Shown here piece after piece: positions 11,345 to 23,020 of a DNA stretch of 64,000 bases. Within the stretch, counting starts at the first letter, position 1. Every line of letters starts with the position of its first letter. A program made the translations under genes and the position numbers. The notes below the pieces were generated by a model. That model made no database searches, had not been told where the DNA came from, and worked only from the letters and a program-made list of their open reading frames with translations. The DNA comes from Chytriomyces cf. hyalinus JEL632. Its lineage: Eukaryota > Chytridiomycota > Chytridiomycetes > Chytridiales > Chytriomycetaceae. The DNA lies in the NCBI GenBank assembly GCA_025435555.1, contig JAIWWG010000004.1, positions 1 through 64,000 on the forward strand. The letters run 5' to 3'.

Positions 11345-11612
11345 TCAGATGGGGGGGGGTGACGAGCAGAGATGAGCACCGTTTTTTCAGAAAGACTGCA
11401 AAATCGGTGTGGAAGTAGTTCGTAATCGTGGGTCCCTCTGCCTCAGCTTTTTTTTTTTTTTCCCTTGGTTGGGTTGGGAGTTGCCAAATCGTGGGTCTTG
11501 AGAGTTTCTGTTCGATAAATATTTATTTATTTATCATCACTTATAAATTCCACATCCACTGTTTAGTCAGACGCGCCGTCCAACCACAGCGCACACCAAA
11601 ACGCGAGACTAC
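11345..11612 (+). other. Intergenic region upstream of the SMG5-like gene
   Basis: Contains a G10 run near 11350 and a T13 run near 11449. No supported gene. Confidence 0.4.
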
Positions 11613-11942
11613 ATGCCTTCCCATTCCCCCATCGCTGATGCACGTCCCCTCATGCCAAGATTGATACTAAAAAACGGTCAGAAGAGCACTCAATTTATTT
11701 TGAATGGTTCTTCCCCATTCACATTTTTGATTGGCCCATCAACGCATGCCGCTGGCGGTATGCCGCTCATCTGCGATATCCCTGAACCAAAGGAAACCGC
11801 ACTTGCCTCCTTGTCTTCAAACCAAGGGCACATCCCCATGAATGCGCAAACGGCAGAAGCGATCAGGAATAAATTGCAGTGTTGTTCAGTCACGACGTGT
11901 CGCAAATGGACCGAGGGGCTGTGCAGTTTTGATTCATTCTGA
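11613..11942 (+). CDS. Unrecognised 109-residue ORF
   Basis: An uninterrupted frame with a mixed, non-repetitive composition, including FTFLIGPSTHAAGGMPLICD and a Cys-rich end (CCSVTTCRKW). There is no signal peptide, helix or motif I know. An overlapping minus-strand frame of 71 residues (11905-11690) is less convincing. It could be a small gene, one exon of a larger gene, or chance. Confidence 0.3.
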   Translation: MPSHSPIADARPLMPRLILKNGQKSTQFILNGSSPFTFLIGPSTHAAGGMPLICDIPEPKETALASLSSNQGHIPMNAQTAEAIRNKLQCCSVTTCRKWTEGLCSFDSF

Positions 11943-12266
11943 CAAGCCGTTCGCTGGACAATTACAAATTTGAGTCAGGAAGATTCAGGCTAAACCAGCG
12001 GGTCCATGTATATGAGTGCATTTGCCATTCATTATTACTGCGCTCATTAAGTTCATATTTGCCAGGCAAGAATATCGCGAAAGAATGGAGTGGAGGAGGA
12101 GTTCCCTGGTGCAATTTGAAATAATGAATGCTGCGTTTCTTTGTCATAAACTGGATAATCACCAAACAAGAAAGCTCCATTCAATCGACGCCTGTTTAAA
12201 CGTATTTAAATCTCATGCATTCATCCAAAATTAGCTGCATTTGAAGCAGTAACTCAGGCGCCAAAG

Positions 12267-12952
12267 TCACAACAGTGCCAGGAATCTTTGAATTAAATTT
12301 CGGCGAAGACGCTCGATTTCATCTTTCGCATAGTGTGAGTCCTCAGCGAGCAAAATGGTCCATCTGCAGCACTTTGATTGTTATTCTCGCGTGTTTTCTT
12401 CTTCCATTATGAAAAAACGAACATGGACAGCTTTCCCCATACATATCAACCTGTTGGGGGGTGCATCTAGAAGGCCGGCTGCATCGAGATTCATTCGCTG
12501 CGAGATGATTTATAAGCTTCCCCAGTGTGCAGATCAAACACGTGATGGAAGATTGGACCAGACAAACACTATTGAGTGGAAACCTCCAGAGCCACAGCAG
12601 GATCAGAGTTATCACCCGAAGCAATTCTACGGATGTCAAAATGCATGGCATAGCAGTCCTACATTGCATCCTCAGCTGTTCTTGCAGCAAGTTCAGAGTT
12701 CAAGAGAATGATAGACTCGTTACCAACGCGCTTTTTGTCGCAATGCGAGTTTTCGCTCCATCAACTGTTTGGAGCAGCTCCACGGCAGTGACAACAAAAA
12801 AACCACCCTTACGACAATGTCCTGTCCGTTTGAATATCATTAATATCGATTGATGGTGCTCTGAAGTGAGTTATGTAGCTCCCAGCTCCAGCACGAGGGT
12901 CGTCAGTGCCACTGGGCATTCTATCTATGCCTTTAGCCTGGTTCATTAGCAT
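12267..12952 (-). CDS. Unrecognised 139-residue protein in five exons
   Basis: Exons 12952-12813, 12755-12663, 12626-12584, 12497-12451 and 12363-12267 total 420 bases in one frame. Introns run from 36 to about 87 bases. The product has no signal peptide. It reads like a soluble, partly helical protein: SYITHFRAPSIDINDIQTD, then ESIILLNSELAARTAEDAII, SDPAVALERMNLDAAGLLD, and a charged helix at the end (EDSHYAKDEIERLRRNLIQR). The consistent frame over four splices is strong evidence of a real gene. I do not recognise the family; the opposite strand also holds long chance ORFs, which hides it. Confidence 0.6.
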
Positions 12953-13171
12953 ACGTGGCAAGTGTAAACAACAAGGCAGATGTGATGGGAAAGTGCATCC
13001 TTATTTTTTGACAGATTTTAACATAAGTGGTGTTTCAATACAAATGTCTATATTGCAGCAATTACAAAAAAACAACCGGCCCAACCGTGTTGGGTCTCAT
13101 TGGTAAGTAACAGTGTCCTAATGTTCACGTCCCGAATCATTTCGCCTTCATGCCCTGGCGCCCCACCCTTT

Positions 13172-14277
13172 TCAATTTGCCACAAAGCACTTGTTGCGTT
13201 TCGAAAGGGGCCGCGTGGGATCCACGACCTTGGGCCACACAACAGCGGCACCTAACGGCACTACGAACTGATCTGTTCCGGAATCTCCGGTTTTATCTGT
13301 AGCTGCTGAGGAGGAGCCTGTCTTGGACGAATCATTTGAATTTGCGGTGCTTAAAGTCGATGCGCTTTGGGACGCTGATAACGTTGTTGATGATACTGAT
13401 GTGGATGAGAGTGTTGTGGTGCTGGATGAGACTGCTGATGCTGTTGATGCGCTTGTGCTTGATGGACTCCTGGACATGACCGATTCAACTGGAAATGACG
13501 ATGGATATTAAGAGGGAGAAATCACGGCGGAACTGAGGTTTAAAGCGGGAGAAGAGTTGAAGAAGAGCGCCACGAACAGCGAAATATTGACGAATGGGAG
13601 ATACTCAAGATGGATATGGTGAAGGATGAGGCGAGAGTGCGCTATTGCAGCGACGAATTACCTGACGAGGAGGCAGGGGAAGGAGGTGGCGGCGGACTTG
13701 GGGACGGTTGCTGGGATGGCTGTTCCTGCCTACCATTGCCCCCACTCCCACTCCCACCTCCACCACCGCCGCAGTAATCCCAGGTCACATCGAATCTGAA
13801 TGCAATTTCGAATCAGGGCTTGCAGAAACAAGCGCATATTCGAAAGATGCTTCACCTTCCCACTGACAACGGTTGGAACGCTTCGAAAATGACGGGCGTT
13901 ACATCCACGTCACCCGCAGAACAACCGGCACATCGGTCTGCAATTACGGCTGGGGATGGGCTGGTTAAAAATCTGAAATGACTACGCCATCCACTAGCTT
14001 GAGACCGACCTTGCACAGTTTTCCCTCCATAGCTGATACAGATCGTCTGTCCACACCTGTCCAGCGAGTATTCGACCGCATTCTGGGTTTCCGAATCAGA
14101 AAAGCAGTTCCGGACGTTCTCATGGGGCAAAAGCGGACTCACCATTGCAGCAACATAATCACCATCAAAGAGAGCATTTCCGCATGATCCAAGACCGCCT
14201 GCTGGATTGTAGTAGGTCATGGACCCGCACAAGGCGTGCGTCCACAGCTGCATCAGAAGAAGGTATCGTCGAACCAT
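13172..14277 (-). CDS. Secreted double-psi beta-barrel (RlpA/expansin-like) protein
   Basis: Exons 14277-13856, 13795-13662 and 13488-13172 give 290 residues. A signal peptide (MVRRYLLLMQLWTHALC) precedes the barrel: GSMTYYNPAGGLGSCGN, DYVAAMVSPLL, CGQTICISYGGKTVQ, VIADRCAGCSAGDVDVTPVIFEAF and the closing FDVTWDYC. This is the RlpA-like/barwin fold of expansin-like and cerato-ulmin-type secreted fungal proteins, which act on cell walls or inhibit proteases without known catalysis. A Gly-rich then Pro-rich linker leads to a Ser/Thr-rich tail likely to be O-glycosylated. About 15 extra residues sit between GKTVQ and the DRCAGC strand; a second tiny intron there (33 bases, in frame) cannot be excluded. 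Confidence 0.85.
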
Positions 14278-14518
14278 GGCTTTTTTCCTTTTTTTTTTTT
14301 TTTTCAAATTTTTTGTCCTCTCCGGAGCATAAATTTAAAACACAGCCAAGCGCTTCGAAACTTAAAATGTAAGATATTTACTCAGTGTGATGCATGAAAA
14401 GAGTTGCTAAGAAAGAAAGTAAACTAAAAAGAGGCAAGAATGCCCGAAAATGACTAAAACTGTTGTCCAGCTTCAACCCCTTTGGTACGCTCTCTCTCAC
14501 CGATTCTCCTTGCGCGTA

Positions 14519-15117
14519 TCATTTTTTACCACCCTTCTTGGCCCGCGGCACCGGTGCTGACTCCCCAGCAACTGCTGCCCTCAGATATGTCGCAATGGCA
14601 CACATCAGACACAATGCCCCAGTTTGTCCCGGGCACTGCAGCAAAGCAGGCACCAGAGCTAATGTGTAGATTCCGATACGCGGATAATAGTTTGTGAAGG
14701 CCACTCCCAATTTATGAATGCCTGGGAATGGGTATTCGATCGCCATAATCAGAGCTCCAAACACCCTAATTCACCGAAATTGAACAAAATTCTTGGGTTC
14801 AGATGCGTGAAAGATAAGAGTCCCAATTAGGCAGTTACATTTGTAAGACACCAGCAATGAGGGCTGTTGGGTTGTTTGGCAGCTTAGTGTAGAATATGAC
14901 GGTGAGAATTCCACCGCAGAGAATGACTGAAAAACCGGTATGTATCCAGTGGAGTTGGAACAGGTGAAGTTGAAATAGATTATGAGTAGTTGCAAGAATT
15001 GGGTTTGGAAGTTTGATTACAGAAGCCGGCCACATACGACTGCTGGTTCGCCCATCCGGTCCACGTGTATTTTGGCCCCAAAGGAGGAAGACCTGGCTCT
15101 CTTTCCTTCTTGCTCAT
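14519..15117 (-). CDS. CYBA: p22phox homologue (cytochrome b-245 light chain; NoxD-like)
   Basis: Exons 15117-15021, 14926-14839 and 14765-14519 give 143 residues. The sequence keeps the p22phox pattern: an N-terminal WANQQSYVAG, a Gly-Gly-bearing helix (FFILCGGILTVIF), IAGVLQMVFGALIMAIEYP, the NYYPRIGIYT segment and a final helix ending YLRAAVAGES. A basic tail (PRAKKGGKK) follows and the long Pro-rich SH3-binding tail of animal p22phox is absent. p22phox stabilises NOX enzymes in the membrane, and the fungal NoxD has the same role in superoxide production during development. No NOX catalytic subunit lies in this window. Confidence 0.82.
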
Positions 15118-15519
15118 GAGTGTGTGTGTTAGATATGTGGTAGTTTTGAGCTGATGAAAGTTGGTTCAGCTGACGAATGAAATGGCATTTGTAAAAAGTT
15201 TCATAATTACGTTTGTGTATATTTACGCAACGCGCGCGCAGAGGTCACTGTGACTCATTTGTTTGTTGATGCCCGCAACTGGCATCGCCGGGAGTGTGCG
15301 CAGTGGGGATCTGACTGCATCGTCATGGATTCAGGCTGAACGTTTTTTCATTCTCAGCAAGTTGTCCACTCTGATGTTTGCTGTGTGTTATGAATGCGCA
15401 ATCCTCGCTGAAGCAGAAGACAAGCTGTTTTGGCGAATGAAGTGCTTCTGGACATGCAAAATAATGTCCGAGGGACAAAATAAAATGCGACAAGTAAAAA
15501 AGAAAACAAACCGTAAAAG
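15118..15519. promoter_or_regulatory. Shared upstream region of the p22phox and UBE2C genes
   Basis: About 400 bases separate the two divergent start codons. No coding frame is convincing and no TATA box is clear. A short GCGCGCGC alternation lies near 15231. Confidence 0.4.
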
Positions 15520-16398
15520 ATGATATCCAGTGACGCAACAAACACAGCCGCAGCACCAGGCGCCGCCGTCACGAAGCGTCTTCAATCGGAGCTCATGCAA
15601 CTGATGGTGCCGTGTGTGATTGACCCAATTCCGTCTCTTTGCGACTGACAAACAACACACAAGATGTCAAATACTCCAGGTGTATCCGCGTTTCCAGAGG
15701 CAGACAATTTGCTTTCATGGGCTGCAACCATCGAGGGGCCTGTGGGAACGGTTTCACAATTTATTTATTTTTTTCAATGTTTTTTCTCAGCTCACGTCAT
15801 TCTATTGCTTGCAACGAATCCAGGTGTACGAAGGACTTACATACAAACTCTCCATGCGCTTCCCAATGACATATCCTTACAATGCACCGACAATCAAATT
15901 TGGTACGGTTCATTGCCCCTCCCGCTGTCGATAATCACCCTGACACCCGTTTCCAAAATCATTTAACCATTTCAGAAACACCAATGTATCATCCCAATGT
16001 TGACACTGCTGGAAATATTTGCCTCGATATTTTAAAAGTGAGAATCCATCCAAACGCCAACTCATGAGACAATGTTCCTCATTCTATTTACATTAAAACA
16101 GGAAAAATGGAGCGCCGTGTATAATGTTCAAACTGTGCTGCTGTCATTGCAAAGTCTGTTGGGTGGTGAGTTGAACCATTTAATATCGAAATTGTACCGG
16201 CCACAAACGAAGCCTTTATTCTGTCTCTTTCCAGAACCTAACAATGACAGTCCTTTGAACGGCCAGGCCGCGGATTTATGGTGCTTGATTTGTCTTTTTG
16301 ACCTTTGACCGTCTTCTCACGGAACTTCGATTATTCCCATCAGGAGCAACCCAGAGGAATTTCGAAAATATGTGCACCAGACGTGGCGCCAAATCTGA
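15520..16398 (+). CDS. UBE2C: Ubiquitin-conjugating enzyme E2 C
   Basis: Seven exons (15520-15606, 15664-15750, 15824-15902, 15976-16037, 16102-16165, 16235-16280, 16344-16398) total 480 bases, 159 residues. The UBC fold shows the E2-C N-terminus ([13 protein letters not shown]), [20 protein letters not shown], the HPN motif and the catalytic Cys100 in [14 protein letters not shown], and the C-terminal [22 protein letters not shown]2C works with the anaphase-promoting complex to start ubiquitin chains on mitotic cyclins and securin. Introns are 57-73 bases. Closest family members are UbcH10 and yeast Ubc11. Confidence 0.95.
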
Positions 16399-16831
16399 AT
16401 CTATCGGAGCATACTGACACAAAGCTGTCTACAGAGGTGTGGGCGGAAACGAATTGATATGAACCTTTTTTTCCCTTAGTCTTTTGTTCGCCTTATTTCT
16501 GTTGTTTTTTTCTATATATGAGGCTTGAAGGGTAGAGGCGGTGCGATTCGTGGGGTCCTGAATTTTTTACCTTGTTTCTGTCTTTTTTGGTGGCGGTTTT
16601 TGGTGTTTTGTCGGCTATTTAAAAGTGTTTCGTTGGAGTCTGTCTCTCTTTATGGCAACAACATAACAGGGGCCCTTTCTGCGCGAGGTTTATTGGCCAC
16701 GAGAAGTCGTAACTGGCTGTTGTGGTGAAAACAATTGCTGGTTCAGGCGGAAGAAAGTGTTTGAACGAAACCATATGGCTGATCCTACTCTGAATGAATA
16801 TCATAGAGCTGTTTTTCGAGAACAAACATCG
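16399..16831 (+). other. Intergenic region between UBE2C and the tRNA
   Basis: T-rich 3' flank of UBE2C (several T runs around 16468-16590). No gene is supported. Confidence 0.4.
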
Positions 16832-16906
16832 GCTCCGTTAGCTCAGTTGGTTTAGAGCGTGGTGCTAATAACGCCAAGGTCACAGGTTCGATCCCTGTAC
16901 GGAGCA
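16832..16906 (+). tRNA. tRNA-Ile (AAT anticodon)
   Basis: A 75-base cloverleaf without intron. The acceptor stem pairs GCTCCGT with ACGGAGC over seven bases, followed by discriminator A. The D-arm has TAGCTCAGTTGG and the anticodon loop has AAT (GCTAATAAC). The T-arm CAGGTTCGATCCCTG is canonical and holds the internal B box; the A box is TAGCTCAGTTGG. Confidence 0.95.
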
Positions 16907-17643
16907 CTTTCCTCCATTTTTTTCATGCACCTGGCATTCTCAAGGTGGTCATGTTGTGAGTAATTGAAATCCGGGTGTGACCCTCCTGAATCAACCCTTT
17001 CTGCTGCCCAATGCGTTTTGGCGCCGTTCAGCTTACGGCTTATTTTAACATTCGCGTCTTCTACCCTGGATTGTTTAGGAGAGGCGGCCACAACTAACAT
17101 GGGTCATTTCTAGCTATCACGAGTATAATTGGGCTGTCGGGGTTGTCTTTGGGTGCAGTACCAATCAAAAATAAAGGGATACTGCCACAATCTTGGATCC
17201 TCTCTCTTGTAATCTGAGGTTAAATAAGTTCAAATGCTTCCTCTTCTGCAGCAGTAAGCAACTTCACAATGACAAATGGAAATGCGTGTCATTTTTTTTT
17301 TCGACAATACTCTTTCGATACGTGCTTGGAATAGATGCAACGGCTGACACGTAAGCGATTTGATCCCATTGTTTACAAAGTTTAACTTTTTTTATCACTT
17401 TGTCATCAACTAGGAATGCGTATGCAGGTCAAAAGCTGACGATCGACGGCTCCCTTTCTGGTGGATTCATACACGTGCTTGCCCTCTGCTTACCCGCTCG
17501 TACGCTGACTGTTGCCAGCCAGTTTGGCGCCGGCTGTCACAAACCAAATTTCTCAAAAAAAGATTTGTCAGTTTATGTTTTGTGATAAACCAAAACACAT
17601 TTCACTCGCCGACAATACAAACAAACACTTGTGGCCTCCAAAA
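16907..17643 (+). other. Intergenic region upstream of the ABCA transporter gene
   Basis: About 740 bases with no convincing gene. Short frames on both strands (for example 17512-17643 in frame with the transporter) probably are leader sequence. A T run after the tRNA (16916-16923) could end RNA polymerase III transcription. Confidence 0.4.
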
Positions 17644-20600
17644 ATGAGTGGACAAGTGCACCCCATCGATGTGACCGCGATCGACATGAAAAATTCGTCT
17701 GGCCAAGTGCATCCAGAAGAGCAGGGGATTACAACCAACGAACCAGGCATGGAAACACGCAAAAGCCGACAATTCCGCGCACTCTCACGCAAAGCCATCT
17801 CGTTCCAAAAGCGACAAATGTTTACAAACGTTTGCTGCATCTGTCTATGCCCTCTCATGATGGTCGTCATCAGCGCGGGGTTGGGGACTCTAATCAACTC
17901 TCTTATTTCGCGATCTGCGACGGTGGAACGGATTTTATATTGCGGGAAGGAAGCATCGCTGAATGATGCCGGTTTCCCCATTTTTAATTCTTCTGATTCG
18001 AGGGTTTTTGGGTTTGATTCAGCGGATGGGAAAGTTGTGAATTTTATGAGGTTTTCAGCGTCTGCTCTTGGAACAGGATTGGGTGGGAAAAACTATCCAT
18101 GCGTGTACTGGCTTGGTGCATCATACCCGAAAAACTCGGATGTGTATGAGAAGAATGCGGCGTTGAAAGGGTTTCCCAAGTTGGACAGGTATAATGAACT
18201 TTCTGATGTCATTTGGATCTTATTAACACCCAAAGAACGACAGCACGTACATTCCACCTCCTGACGGCGGGTGGCTGGCAGCAGTGGGAACACTGGCTGC
18301 GAAGAAAAGCCCAGATCTGATCCCACTTCAATCTCAGTATTCAAAGTTACAATCGAACCAGTGGATCTTGGCAGCTTCTTCGAGTGACGCGTCGAGATAT
18401 TTGGGCGAGCGTCCCGAGCTTCCGCTTTTGAGCATACTTGATGCGCAAAAGTTCGGGATGGCGTCGGTCAATGCGTCGTTTGCAAACTGGACATCTTCGG
18501 CCGTTGACGGGACTGGATACTACGGCCTTCTCGGTGCTTTCGAGGTGACTGTGCTTGCGACTGCTTTGCACGTGTTTGTTGAATATGATGCGGTCAACAG
18601 ACCCGACTCTGGGCAAAACTGTCGACGACGGATCTCGGCTCACTCACATTCAACCGCGTGCCGTATGCAAAGAAACTTGCAACAGATTCTGACGACAGAC
18701 TTGACGATGAAGTGTCGAGCTTGCTGTCTGCCGTCATCAAAGACCTCTCGAACCTGGATAAGAAGGCCATCACGAACCGGCAGTCATCTACAAGTGATTT
18801 GCTCGCGTTCTACGCCAATGCGGCTGAGGTGACCAAGAATATGCCATACGGGGCACTATGGCTTGACAGCTTTAATCCGTCCGAACTGTCCATGAAAGCA
18901 ATCTTGCATTTTGGCGAAGACACACGAATCACGGCGAGCGGAAACTTTCCATCTCAGGGACTGCGGCAGCTGATTGTGGCGTCTCAACTAGGCCAAGCGA
19001 GTCTTCGCGGTCTTTCTGATGTAAAGTATGCAAATGCGACAGTGACGCAGGGCGTGCGTGCTTTTCCTCAGTCGAGAAGTACCGAGATTAGCATCCAAGC
19101 TGGCGGACTTATTGGCGGCATCTTGTACCCATTTGGAGTCTCGTTCCTGCTGCCCATCTTTACCATCATGCTTGTCAAGGAGAAGGAGGACAGAATGTGA
19201 GTATTCATCCGTTTCTCAAGCCGCGTAGTCACTCATGCAGTTCACACACGCAGATACATTATGATGAAGTTGAACGGCCTAAAGTCCATAACTTACTACT
19301 TGAGCCACTACTTGGTCTTTTTCATACTGTACATTATGTCCGCTATCATATTTATCATCACCGGAAGATTCTCTGGTCTCACGTTCTTCACCTTGACCGA
19401 GCTGCCAGTCCTTGTCATCATGTTCTTCATTTGGGGCCATGTCCAAATCGTCCTCGCCTTTCTATTCAGCACCTTCTTTAACAAGAATCGAATCGCCTTG
19501 GGTAATGATAACTACCCCCTTGACTCGGATTGTCTCTAATCCCTTGCAAATCCTGGTTCTTTCTGAGAACAGTCCTTGTCTTTCTTATTGTTCTCCTTGG
19601 GGTCATCATTTCCTTGGCCTCAGACACTCTGGTGGGCCAGTCTGCATCTTCCGCATTTTTGATTTGGCCGCCGTTTGGCTTCTACCGCGCCCTGAACATT
19701 ATCAACAAATCCAGCTACACCTCGTCATCTGTGGTTTGTCTCCGCCTGTTTTTCAAGTGCCATTTTTCAACCTGAAATGAAAAATTCAAAAAACCATAGC
19801 CTTACAAACTGTCCATGCTGAAGCCAGGCGATGAAGTGTTCAAAATCATGTGCTTCCTGGTCGTCGAAGTCTTTGCGTACGCATTGATTGCTATTTACCT
19901 GTCCTTTGTGGCTCCAAGTGAATTCGGAACGAGCTACGCCTGGCACTTTCCAATCACACTCCCAATTGCAACCATCCAGAAGCGTAAAAGGCGCCGTTTA
20001 AATCAAGGCATCGTAAGTATTAGTAGTTTTTTTGTTTCGACTTCTGTTGCCATGTCCACCCTTTGCTCACTTGGGGAAAAATCTAGGACCCATTGGCAGA
20101 GAGCCAGCTCGCCTTGACGGTCGTGATTAACGCTGCTGAAACCCAGTTTGAAGATTCGGATGTGAAAGCTGAAAAAGTTCGTGTCGAAACGGGAGAGTAC
20201 GCTCGCGACAGTCCACTCGTTGTCTCTCACATGCGCAAAATCTATGCGAGCAGAAAAGGGTTGGGCCCCAAATTTGCCGTCAAAGATGTGAGCTTTGCTG
20301 CAGAAAAAGGAACCGTGTTTGGGCTGTTGGGACCCAATGGAGCAGGTTTTTTTTTTCTTTTTTTTTCGTCCGGATTTCACTTCATGGCTGACCATTCCAC
20401 TTAAAAAGGGAAAACAACGCTTATTAGCATTCTGACCGGATTGTATCCTCCCAGTTCTGGAAACGCGACGATTGCTGGATTTGACATCCGAAGAGACAGC
20501 TCCGATATCTGCAAAGTGATGGGAATCTGTCCACAGTTTGATATTCTGTGGGAAGATTTGACCATTGAGGAGCATCTCTACTTCTATGTATGCTGTACTG

Positions 20601-21418
20601 TTTATTCTGAAAAAACCAAAACTGATCCAAAAAGTATGCGAAAAAAGGCTCGTCTGAAAGGCGCCACAGCATCGGAAGAAAAACAATACGTGGCCAAAGC
20701 TCTCGCAAACGTTTCTTTGACTTCCCTGAAAGATCGACAAAGCAAGCGATTGAGTGGGGGTGAAAAACGTCGGCTCTCCATCGCCATTGCGCTCATTGGA
20801 ACGCCTAAGGTGGTCTTTTTCGATGAACCGACCACTGGCTTGGATCCACAAGTTCGAAGACTGATTTGGAACATTGTTCATGATGCGCGCGAGGATAAAG
20901 CTGTTATTTTGGTGAATGTTTTCACCCTTGACTGAGGTGTGAGTCTTTTTCCTTAAATGACATTTTCTTCCAGACAACGCATTCCATGGAAGAAGCAGAG
21001 GCCCTGTGTCAAAAGATTGGGATCATGGCCAAAGGGACTCTGAGATGCTACGGAAACTCATTGCGCCTCAAGGAGTTGTACGGAACCGGGTTCAGGCTTT
21101 ATTTCAATGCGGAAGCCGCTGACATGGAACGCGCTTGTAAATGGGTCGAGGCGTTGCTGCCAGCTGGTTTTACGAAGGGGGATGCGTTTTCAACAATGTG
21201 AGCATTTCTTACGCTGCTTGCTTTGCATAATTTGAACTCTGGCAATATGTAGGACGTCGTACGAGTTTCCTTCAACTGGTAGTGCCGTTTCGGCAATTTT
21301 CGCGAATATGGAAGCTGGGAAAGTTGCGAATGGAGTGTTGGATTGGGGAATATCGCAGACATCGCTTGAGGACGTGTTCATCAAGATTATCTCGGAAGAC
21401 GACGCAAATGCGGATTAA
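17644..21418 (+). CDS. ABCA-type ABC transporter, half size
   Basis: Ten exons (17644-18188, 18244-18544, 18601-19196, 19254-19501, 19573-19730, 19800-20012, 20087-20345, 20409-20911, 20974-21197, 21253-21418) total 3213 bases, 1070 residues. An N-terminal helix (CCICLCPLMMVVISAGLG) leads into a large extracellular loop. Five or six further helices follow (GGLIGGILYPFGVSFLLPIF, YLSHYLVFFILYIMSAIIFI, LVFLIVLLGVIISLAS). The single nucleotide-binding domain has Walker A GPNGAGKTT (split by an intron), the Q-loop in GICPQFDILW, signature RLSGGEKRRL, Walker B KVVFFDEPTTGLDP and the switch His in TTHSMEEAE. Order TMD-NBD and the signature match the ABCA lipid-transport subfamily, here as a half transporter that would dimerise. 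Start 17644 is chosen as MSGQVHP; a longer in-frame start exists at 17512. Confidence 0.88.
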
Positions 21419-21580
21419 AGCACAACCCTTTTATAAGAGGGCTGTTCTCTTTTTTTCAACTCCAGTTTGCTTTCAGTTGGATTTATTCCCATGTTCAATT
21501 AAAATCTAAAAGTGGAATGTGCACATTGATGACGAAAAAATAATGATAATGGTTCATTCCATGTATCCACACGCGTACAG

Positions 21581-23020
21581 ATGCGCCGCGAAGGCTTCCT
21601 CTATTTTAGGCCTTTTCGGTTTGGGGAAATTGGCAAAGATTTTCATCGAGCATTTGTTTGCCATGCGGATCCTCCCTCCATCAGCCGCAACCGTGAGACG
21701 CGATCTTTGGGCTTTGCGCAATATTTAAAGCTCATCGATTTGAAACCCATGGTGTTGATAGTCCTCCTACAGCACACTCGCAGCCGTCTTTGCCGAGGCT
21801 GCTATCATCATACCACTGGAATCTTGGATCACCTCCATCTACTTCAGCAACACGGATCCGTTCAGTCCGGGAGAAGATAAATCAATTATCGTTTACCTGA
21901 TCATCTTTTGTCTGGCGCACTTGTTTCAAATTATTCTCTGCTGGGACGCAGTAAGTAGAGTTGTTTGGGAGGAATCGACACATGGCTCGCTCGCCCCCAA
22001 ACTAACCAAGTTTCTCTCCCGTCAAAAAAAAACAGTTGTATCATCAAAACACGATTCAAATTCTAGGATTTCTATTCTTTACGACTGCCGCAACAGCGTA
22101 CGCCGTGTTTCAGGGAGCCTCAATCACGAGCAACATTGCCGAAGGGGACGCGCGACACGACTTTTTTATGGACAACCCACTCCTTGCGTTAAATGCAACA
22201 AAGGCAGGCAATCTGTTGTACATTCCGGACAGTGCCCAAAAAGCACAGATGAAAGCTATGCTTCTTGCCGTGCCCGCGATTATGGCCGTATTTGCTGTTG
22301 GATATTTTGCAATCTTTTACAACTTGTACCAGGAATTTGGGTGGAAGATTTATAAGAAAATTGGCGCTGATCCGCACATGCGATGTAAGGATGCTCCTTC
22401 TTCTCTTTTCAAGATTTTGAATGAGAGTTTAAAACACCAAAAAACAACTGTATTGCAGACATGTACCGGCTGTACCAAATGTTCATCATGATGATCAAGT
22501 TGGACGTGTTCTTCATGTTTGGTTTCGGCATCCAGTTCCTCGTTTTGATTATTCAGCTGCATGATCCTGAATTTGCCATCACGATTGCCGCGATTCCAGT
22601 GTTGATGGGGATTCTTGCCATGGCTATTCACGGGGTTGGTTTTCTTTTGAGAAACTGATTCTGTCGGTCTTCTTGTCCTCAGAACCAGAAAAAAAACCAA
22701 AAAACAGATTCGAACGGAAAACAAGATCATCACCATCTCTTTCATGTGCGGACTCATGTTGGCAAACTCGTACTTTGCGTTCAAGATTTTCAGAATCTTT
22801 ACCCAGCCTGAAAAGTACCAGTACACCAAAAAGTACTTGACGTTCTTTGGTTCGTGTGTTCCTTTTATTCGGTGTTTGCATATCTCCCTTTTTTCGCTAT
22901 TTAAGATTATTTGAACTTAGCGCTGCTGAGTATCATTGTCGTGAGTGTCAGTCTGGGAATCACGGGTCTGTGTTATTCGAATTTCGGGAAGGGGTTGAAG
23001 GAGCACAGTTGAGTTTTCTT
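21581..23020 (+). CDS. UPF0658-like Golgi membrane protein
   Basis: Well-supported exons run from about 21790 to 21952 and then from 22036 (YHQNTIQILGFLFF) through four introns to about 23012. The protein has about seven hydrophobic segments (AAVFAEAAIIIPLESW, SIIVYLIIFCLAHLFQIILCW, AMLLAVPAIMAVFAVGYFAI, LIKLDVFFMFGFGIQFLVLII, MAIHGIRTENKIIT, LALLSIIVVSVSLGITGLCY). The NTIQ motif after an ILCWDA helix is typical of the UPF0658 Golgi apparatus membrane proteins of fungi, whose function is unknown. The 5' end is not resolved: the nominal start is the ATG at 21581, and a consensus GTGAGA donor near 21691 may join to an acceptor near 21775. The 3' end is either KEHS followed by a stop near 23013, or a further exon after a GTTGAG intron. 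Confidence 0.6.

Noticed and set aside
12343-12711. Long ORFs on both strands at 12.3-12.7 kb
   Set aside because: They overlap the five-exon gene in other frames and have no coherent content.
16852-17100. Minus-strand ORF ending in YRDRTCDLGVISTTL
   Set aside because: It is antisense to the tRNA-Ile gene.
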